Origin: Kibdelosporangium philippinense
Lineage (GTDB): Bacteria > Actinomycetota > Actinomycetes > Mycobacteriales > Pseudonocardiaceae
Direction of reading: 5' to 3'
Length of the DNA stretch: 64,000 bases
Assembly (NCBI RefSeq): GCF_021390435.2
Contig: NZ_JAJVCN010000001.1
Location: 992,001-1,056,000, forward strand
Position 1 is the stretch's first letter, and every line of letters starts with the position of its first letter. Positions 59,565-64,000 of this stretch are shown here, piece by piece. The notes below the pieces were generated by a model, which was not told the DNA's origin, did not search any database, and worked only from the letters and a program-made list of their open reading frames with translations. The translations under genes and the position numbers were made by a program.

Positions 59565-61370
59565 TCAGCAGGGCTTCCCGGGCGCAGCTGTGTCAGACTG
59601 GTTGGCAGGCTTGGGGCCTACTGCGTCCGTGACTTCCTTGAGTGCCGCGCACAGGCTGGTTTCGGTGTTGCGCGGGAACATCTCCTGCAGCGCGTACCAG
59701 TAGAAGCCGCCGCCGATACCGTGGTCGGTGGCCAGTGCCGCCCGGGTGTACTGGTTTACCATGTAGGACTGAGCCGCGGCGATGCTCGCGTTGTCCAGAG
59801 CGCCCATCGGCCACACGCGGTTCATGTCCGCACACCACTCGTACACCGATGCTGCCCGGCGCCCGTCGCTTCCGCACCAGTAGCCCAGTTCGCCGATGCC
59901 CACCCGCACTTGCTTCTTGGACATCGTGGCCAGTTCGGACACTCTTCTGTCCAGAGTGGACATCACTCGATCGATGGAGATGCCAAGCGGGGCGTTGTCG
60001 GTGAAGATCGACAACAGCACGACGTCAACATCGGCCAGCAGGTCGCGTTCGACCCCGTCACGATCCGTCCACTTGAGATTGCCGGAGCCGGGGGCGATCC
60101 AGTTGAACGGTGAGTACATCCATGGTTTGGCGGACGGTTCCCCCGCACCGAACTCCCAGAACAGCGTCAGCACGACGGGTGTGGACGGGCTGTTCTGCTT
60201 GACCTCCCGAGCAGCGGCGCCGGCCTTGACGTGAATACGGTCACCTGGGCGCACCGGCGCACCACAGTTCTTGTTGTCGACCCAGCAACCGTTGACCTCG
60301 TTGCCGACCTCCCACGCGTCGATCCGCAGCTCAGGGTCGGCTGAACGCCCGTAGTGCTCGAGCAGGTTCCGTGTCCGTGTCACGTACTGCGGCGTGGTCA
60401 GCTCGGCCGCGGCGGACGAGTCGGTGATCTCGCCCATCACCCGCAGGCCCGCCTTGTGGGCGTTCCTGATGGCCGTGTCGTACTTGCTGAAGTCGACGGT
60501 CGTTCCGTTGTCGAGCTCGAACACGATCCGCACCCAGCCGTAGCCTGCCTGCTTGCCCAGCGGGGTGGTGGCCGCGACCATCCGGCGCCAGACCTTGTCA
60601 TAGAACGGCACCGAACTCGACTCGACGATGGTGGTGCCCAGCCACGGCCGTGCGTCCTGGCCGGGCGGAGCCGTAGCCATCCGCTGTCGGGCGACGCGTG
60701 GCCCGTAGTCGGCCGTGAAGGCGTCATACGCGGTGTGCAGGGCACTGAGCGCGCGTTCGCCGTGTCGTCCTTGAACGGGCGGAGACAGGGAATTCCCCAC
60801 CTTGCCGAGCTCGCTCGTGGCCTGTGCCAACGCGTTGGTGTATGCGGCCGGTGGCTTGTAGCCGGGGACGGCTGCCACTCGTGCCCGCAGGTGGCTGTCG
60901 ATGTCCTTGGCCGCCTGGTAGTTGAACACCACCGGCTTGCTCGGGGCCTGGGCGTACCCTTTGCCACCGTTGTCCATGATCACGTAGGAATAGCCTTTGC
61001 CGGTCGGCCAGGCCAGCGCCAGCGCCGGTCCCTTGCCTGACCGCAGTTTCCGCGCGGTGAACGCCAGCCGCAGGTGACCGCTGCCGTCATTGGTCAACCG
61101 AACCTGGTTCTCCTCGCCGGGAAGCGCCTCCAGAGTGTCCGGGTCGAGAAGGACCTCGCTCCAGCGCTCGTCACCCGGGTCCTTCGCCGAGGTGTGGTGG
61201 ATCACTTTGCGGCCGTCGCCGACGCTCAGCCGCACCGGCGCCCCCGACTTGTCGAGTACGTAGAAATCCACCAGGACTTGGTTGTCGGCCGCCTTGGCTT
61301 CTCCTGTGATCAGCGCGGCTGTTGCCATCGCTGTCGTCAGGACGGTCATCAGTTTGCGTCTTGTGGACAT
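59565..61370 (-). CDS. Secreted TIM-barrel glycoside-hydrolase-like protein (paralogue 2)
   Basis: 601 residues with a signal peptide (1-27, EAKA-AD). It is homologous to the protein at 9768 over its full length: the N-terminal beta module with VVFNYQAAKDID, the helical linker, then the barrel with DAWEVGNEVNGCW (Glu358) and VGIGELGYW (Glu494). Extra cysteines near the C-terminus suggest disulphides. ATG 61370 is chosen at the signal peptide; the open frame to 61634 is not coding-like. It is divergent from a two-component system. Confidence 0.75.
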   Translation of the reverse strand: MSTRRKLMTVLTTAMATAALITGEAKAADNQVLVDFYVLDKSGAPVRLSVGDGRKVIHHTSAKDPGDERWSEVLLDPDTLEALPGEENQVRLTNDGSGHLRLAFTARKLRSGKGPALALAWPTGKGYSYVIMDNGGKGYAQAPSKPVVFNYQAAKDIDSHLRARVAAVPGYKPPAAYTNALAQATSELGKVGNSLSPPVQGRHGERALSALHTAYDAFTADYGPRVARQRMATAPPGQDARPWLGTTIVESSSVPFYDKVWRRMVAATTPLGKQAGYGWVRIVFELDNGTTVDFSKYDTAIRNAHKAGLRVMGEITDSSAAAELTTPQYVTRTRNLLEHYGRSADPELRIDAWEVGNEVNGCWVDNKNCGAPVRPGDRIHVKAGAAAREVKQNSPSTPVVLTLFWEFGAGEPSAKPWMYSPFNWIAPGSGNLKWTDRDGVERDLLADVDVVLLSIFTDNAPLGISIDRVMSTLDRRVSELATMSKKQVRVGIGELGYWCGSDGRRAASVYEWCADMNRVWPMGALDNASIAAAQSYMVNQYTRAALATDHGIGGGFYWYALQEMFPRNTETSLCAALKEVTDAVGPKPANQSDTAAPGKPC

Positions 61371-61440
61371 CGGATTCACGCCTTTCGTCCGCGTCCCGCG
61401 GGGATCTGCCCTGGGACAACGGGAACGTCGCATGTAGATC

Positions 61441-61462
61441 ATGAAAGGACGATGAAGGGGCG
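61441..61462. promoter_or_regulatory. 11-bp direct repeat, candidate response-regulator site
   Basis: ATGAAAGGACG (61441-61451) is followed without gap by ATGAAGGGGCG (61452-61462), 9 of 11 identical. Tandem 11-bp repeats are the usual layout for OmpR/PhoB-type dimers. It lies between the TIM-barrel gene and the response-regulator gene. Confidence 0.45.
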
Positions 61463-61506
61463 GCGAGTGCCTCGGAGGATGGCGGAGTCGTGGTGATACT
61501 GGGCGA

Positions 61507-62175
61507 GTGCGGTTGTTGGTGGTCGAAGACGACGCGGCGTTGGCCGCTGTCCTCCTGCGGGGACTACGTGATGAAAGACACGCGGTCGACCACGTCAGCA
61601 CGTTGACAGCGGCGGAGGAGACGTGCTTGTTCACGGACTACGCACTCGTCATATTGGACTTGGGCCTGCCGGACGGGGACGGGCTCGCGTTGTGCCGGCA
61701 GCTCAAGACCGAGGGCCGAACCCGGGTGTTCGTGCTGACCGCCCGTGACGGGTTGACCGACAAGGTGCGTGGGCTGGATGCGGGAGCGGACGACTACCTC
61801 ACGAAGCCCTTTGACTTTCCGGAATTCGCGGCGCGGGTCCGGGCGTTGCTGCGACGCCCGGTGACCGTGGGCGGCACCACCATCGAGGCCGGAGAGGTAC
61901 GCATGGACGTGGCGGTACACCGTGTGTGGCGCTCGGGCGTCCTCGTTCCGTTGACACCCAAGGAGTTCGCCCTTCTCCGGTATCTGATGGTCCGGATGGG
62001 ACAGGTGGTGACCCGTACCGAGTTGCTCGAACAGGTGTGGGACATGCACTACAACGGAATGTCCAATGTCGTGGATGTGCACGTGGCGAGTTTGCGCCGC
62101 AAGCTCGATCTCTCGACCTCCCACGTACGGTTGGAAACGGTGCGTCGGGTGGGTTACCTGTTATATGTCCGCTGA
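61507..62175 (+). CDS. OmpR-family response regulator
   Basis: 222 residues: receiver domain (1-115) with Asp8/Asp9, phospho-acceptor Asp51 (VILDLGLPDGDG), Thr in FVLTARD and Lys in YLTKPF, then a winged-helix DNA-binding domain (about 125-222, LTPKEFALLRYLM ... VVDVHVASLRRKLD). GTG 61507 has a weak ribosome site. The kinase gene follows after 20 bp. Confidence 0.93.
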   Translation: MRLLVVEDDAALAAVLLRGLRDERHAVDHVSTLTAAEETCLFTDYALVILDLGLPDGDGLALCRQLKTEGRTRVFVLTARDGLTDKVRGLDAGADDYLTKPFDFPEFAARVRALLRRPVTVGGTTIEAGEVRMDVAVHRVWRSGVLVPLTPKEFALLRYLMVRMGQVVTRTELLEQVWDMHYNGMSNVVDVHVASLRRKLDLSTSHVRLETVRRVGYLLYVR

Positions 62176-62195
62176 ATGCCCGATGCCAGGAGTCG

Positions 62196-63368
62196 ATGGT
62201 GTACCTGCGACGCCTGCGGGCGCGACTCGCGTTGATCACGGGGTTACTCGTTGTGCTCGTACTCGGTGGCGCGGCGGTCTACGTCACCTACCAGGCGACG
62301 GAAGGCCTCTACCGCAAGGACTGGATGGGTGTTGTCGAGAAGCTCGGCAACCTTGTCGCCAGAGCGGATCACCTCGATGTCACAACGGAACGGAACGTCT
62401 GGAGCATCGCGCCAGATGGGACGATCACCGATTCCGGCGACAATGACTATGTTCCACCGCTGCTTTCGCTCGCCAGGGTCGCCAGGGTCGAAGGTTCGGA
62501 CTTTCGTCGGATCGTCGACCGAGGTGATGACTACTTCGTGACCGCGCAGGCGCTCAGTGACGGGCGGGTGATCGTCGCGGCTGGCGACCTTGGTGAGACG
62601 GATGTGGTGGTCAGCCCGCCATGGTGGGTCATCGCCGCCGTCGTGGCCGCCGTCGCAGCCATGCTGGTGCTGGCCGTCTGGTTGATCACCGGCTGGATGA
62701 TGCGGCCCGTGGTGCTCGGTCAGCGGTTCCAGCGCGACTTCCTGGCCGATGCGGCGCATGAGCTGCGTACGCCCCTTGCGGTCATTCAGGCGTCCGTGAG
62801 CCATGCTCTGTCCAGGCCGAAGGATGCCGTGGACTACGTGTCCGCGCTCAGCGAGATCCGCGTGGCTGCCGAGCGTGCCAGCACCGGTGTCCTGTTGTTG
62901 CTCGACCTCAGCCGGATCGAGACCGGCTCGGTCGAGCTGGTCCGTGCTCCGCTGCGGTTGGATCTGCTCGTCGAGGAGGTCGTCGCTTCGGCTGTCGCCG
63001 GCGGGGCTTCGGTCGAACAGGTCTCCGTCACTCCTGCCGTGGTCGACGCGGACTACGCGTTACTGCGCCATGCCATGGACAATGTGGTGCGCAACGCGGT
63101 CGACCGTGCCGACCGCGTCGGGGTTACCGTGACCACAAAGGACCGTGCGGCTGTGATCACGGTTTCCGACGACGGACCGGGTTTCCACCCGAATCTGCTG
63201 CCGCACATCTTCCGGCGCTTCACCAGAGGGGACGCCAGGGGCCACGGCATCGGCCTGGCTCTTGTCCGGTCGGTCCTCGTCCTGCACGGCGGACGGGTCG
63301 AGGCCGCCAATCGGCCGGAGGGTGGGGCCGACGTCCGCCTCCTGCTCCCGTTGAGCGACGCGCCCTAG
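62196..63368 (+). CDS. Sensor histidine kinase
   Basis: 390 residues. Two helices (about 10-32 and 147-168) frame a small extracellular sensor of about 115 residues. The H-box is FLADAAHELRTPLAVIQ, and the GHKL domain has DNVVRNAVDRA, VSDDGPGF and GHGIGLALVRSV. A HAMP domain is short or absent. AGGAG is 3 nt from ATG 62196 and 6 nt from GTG 62199, so either may start it. It pairs with the response regulator and may sense wall or glycan state, given the divergent hydrolase. Confidence 0.92.
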   Translation: MVYLRRLRARLALITGLLVVLVLGGAAVYVTYQATEGLYRKDWMGVVEKLGNLVARADHLDVTTERNVWSIAPDGTITDSGDNDYVPPLLSLARVARVEGSDFRRIVDRGDDYFVTAQALSDGRVIVAAGDLGETDVVVSPPWWVIAAVVAAVAAMLVLAVWLITGWMMRPVVLGQRFQRDFLADAAHELRTPLAVIQASVSHALSRPKDAVDYVSALSEIRVAAERASTGVLLLLDLSRIETGSVELVRAPLRLDLLVEEVVASAVAGGASVEQVSVTPAVVDADYALLRHAMDNVVRNAVDRADRVGVTVTTKDRAAVITVSDDGPGFHPNLLPHIFRRFTRGDARGHGIGLALVRSVLVLHGGRVEAANRPEGGADVRLLLPLSDAP

Positions 63369-63391
63369 CGTCGTCCATCTGTCCAATTAGG

Positions 63392-64000
63392 TCAGTGGCA
63401 CCGCGCCGTTCCGGAGTCGGTGAACGGTGTCTCCGTGGCCGCGACGAAAGCCCAGTCATAGCTCGCCGGACGCAGCGTGAGCTTCAGGACGCCGAAGACA
63501 TTGCTCTTGCGTACCAGGCTGTTCGGCATGACCGTCGCGAATCCGCTGTAGAACGAGCCACCCGTACCGACAACGATCTCGCGGATCCCGCGGACGTCGT
63601 CCCGTATTCCTGACGGGTTTTGCGGCGCGAACCGTTCATAGCTGTGCGCATGCCCGGCCAGCAGTAGATCCACACCGTGCTTGTACATGACGTCCACCAG
63701 CGGTGCCACGTCCGCGCTGGCGAAGCTGTTGGAACTCCACCGTGGCCGGTGTTGCAGTACCACGGTGCACTTGGCCGGATGCGCCGCGAGGTCGGCGCCA
63801 AGCCATTGCTGCTGCGGTGACCCGACAGCGCATCCCGTGCCGTCGCTGATCTTCGTGCACTCGGAGTTCAGCACCACCACGTGCCATTGGCCCACGTCGA
63901 AGCTGTACCAGCCTTCGCAGTCGCGCACACACCCCGGCTGCCGTGGAGTCGCGGCGTTGCCGAAGTAGGTGAAGTACCCGCCGCCACCGGGCGTGCCGTA
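63392..64000 (-). CDS. Purple-acid-phosphatase-like metallophosphoesterase, N-terminus missing
   Basis: 202 C-terminal residues are visible; the frame is open to the window end. It contains WHVVVLNSEC, VVLQHRPRWSSNSF (metal-binding His), LLLAGHAHSYERF (the GHxHxYER motif of the family) and a C-terminal YDWAFVAATE...FTDSGTARCH. Such proteins are usually secreted phosphatases with a dinuclear metal centre. It is convergent with the kinase gene. Confidence 0.85.
   Translation of the reverse strand, partial: YGTPGGGGYFTYFGNAATPRQPGCVRDCEGWYSFDVGQWHVVVLNSECTKISDGTGCAVGSPQQQWLGADLAAHPAKCTVVLQHRPRWSSNSFASADVAPLVDVMYKHGVDLLLAGHAHSYERFAPQNPSGIRDDVRGIREIVVGTGGSFYSGFATVMPNSLVRKSNVFGVLKLTLRPASYDWAFVAATETPFTDSGTARCH

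Noticed and set aside
1..64000. tRNA, rRNA and CRISPR arrays
   Set aside because: No cloverleaf with T-loop GTTCGA context, no ribosomal RNA stretch and no regularly spaced repeat was found by reading.

Overview
The window is high-GC DNA from a filamentous actinomycete. Pairs of an XRE regulator (DUF5753) with a DUF397 protein, GTG/TTG starts, GTGA/ATGA overlaps and conservon-like and LuxR-ATPase regulators point to the Pseudonocardiaceae or a near relative; this is inference, because no rRNA or tRNA gene is present. The left edge cuts the 3' end of one gene and the right edge cuts the 5' end of a metallophosphatase gene.

0-9.6 kb: a single-module polyketide synthase (KS-AT-ACP) fused to a PLP-dependent alpha-oxoamine synthase, followed 35 bp later by an MMPL/RND exporter. 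This suggests production and export of an amino-ketone lipid or polyketide. Ferritin and a two-helix membrane protein follow. 9.7-16.7 kb: a secreted (trans)glycosidase-like TIM-barrel protein, a small membrane/zinc-finger gene pair divergent from an XRE-DUF397 pair, a tandem duplicate of small secreted proteins, an SH3-like secreted protein and decayed regulatory genes. 16.7-24.5 kb: a surface-polysaccharide locus. Two DUF2334 deacetylase-like proteins are coupled to a UDP-GlcNAc 2-epimerase and are divergent from a 56-residue membrane peptide and a processive family 2 glycosyltransferase. An IS3 element with a 4-bp target duplication separates the glycosyltransferase from its apparent terminator.

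24.5-31.6 kb: a 3D-domain secreted protein, a tightly packed minus-strand set of small hypothetical genes divergent from a second XRE-DUF397 pair, palindromic dispersed repeats and an orphan NIT-domain histidine kinase. 32-41.7 kb: a sugar-utilisation region with ROK kinase, SIS isomerase, a ribose-type ABC importer, a DeoR regulator, an intracellular glycoside hydrolase and a secreted five-bladed-propeller hydrolase. 41.7-48.3 kb: a MITE-like element, zinc-ribbon and hypothetical genes, an ATPase regulator that has lost its LuxR HTH plus a chimeric scar of a deleted paralogue, a histidine-rich metal-binding protein, and an MFS transporter with a propeller protein.

48.3-51.4 kb holds the least familiar unit. 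Three or four minus-strand genes overlap by 4 bp: a protein of unknown family, an AAA_28/NadR-like P-loop ATPase, and a class I aminoacyl-tRNA-synthetase-like protein (HIGH-like PHLGT, KMSKS-like KLSKS) fused to an ASCH domain. The last is interrupted by one in-frame TAG. A 20-bp inverted repeat contains the start codon of the first gene.

51.4-58.6 kb is a nest of insertion sequences: IS1380 halves around an IS256, which is itself broken by an IS21 (target duplication GCGAT) and a second IS1380 (CTAAC). The outer ends sit in a copy of the window's dispersed palindromic repeat (TTGAA). 58.6-64 kb: a secreted NlpC/P60-like protein, a second TIM-barrel paralogue divergent from an OmpR-type two-component system with an 11-bp direct repeat between them, and the truncated phosphatase.
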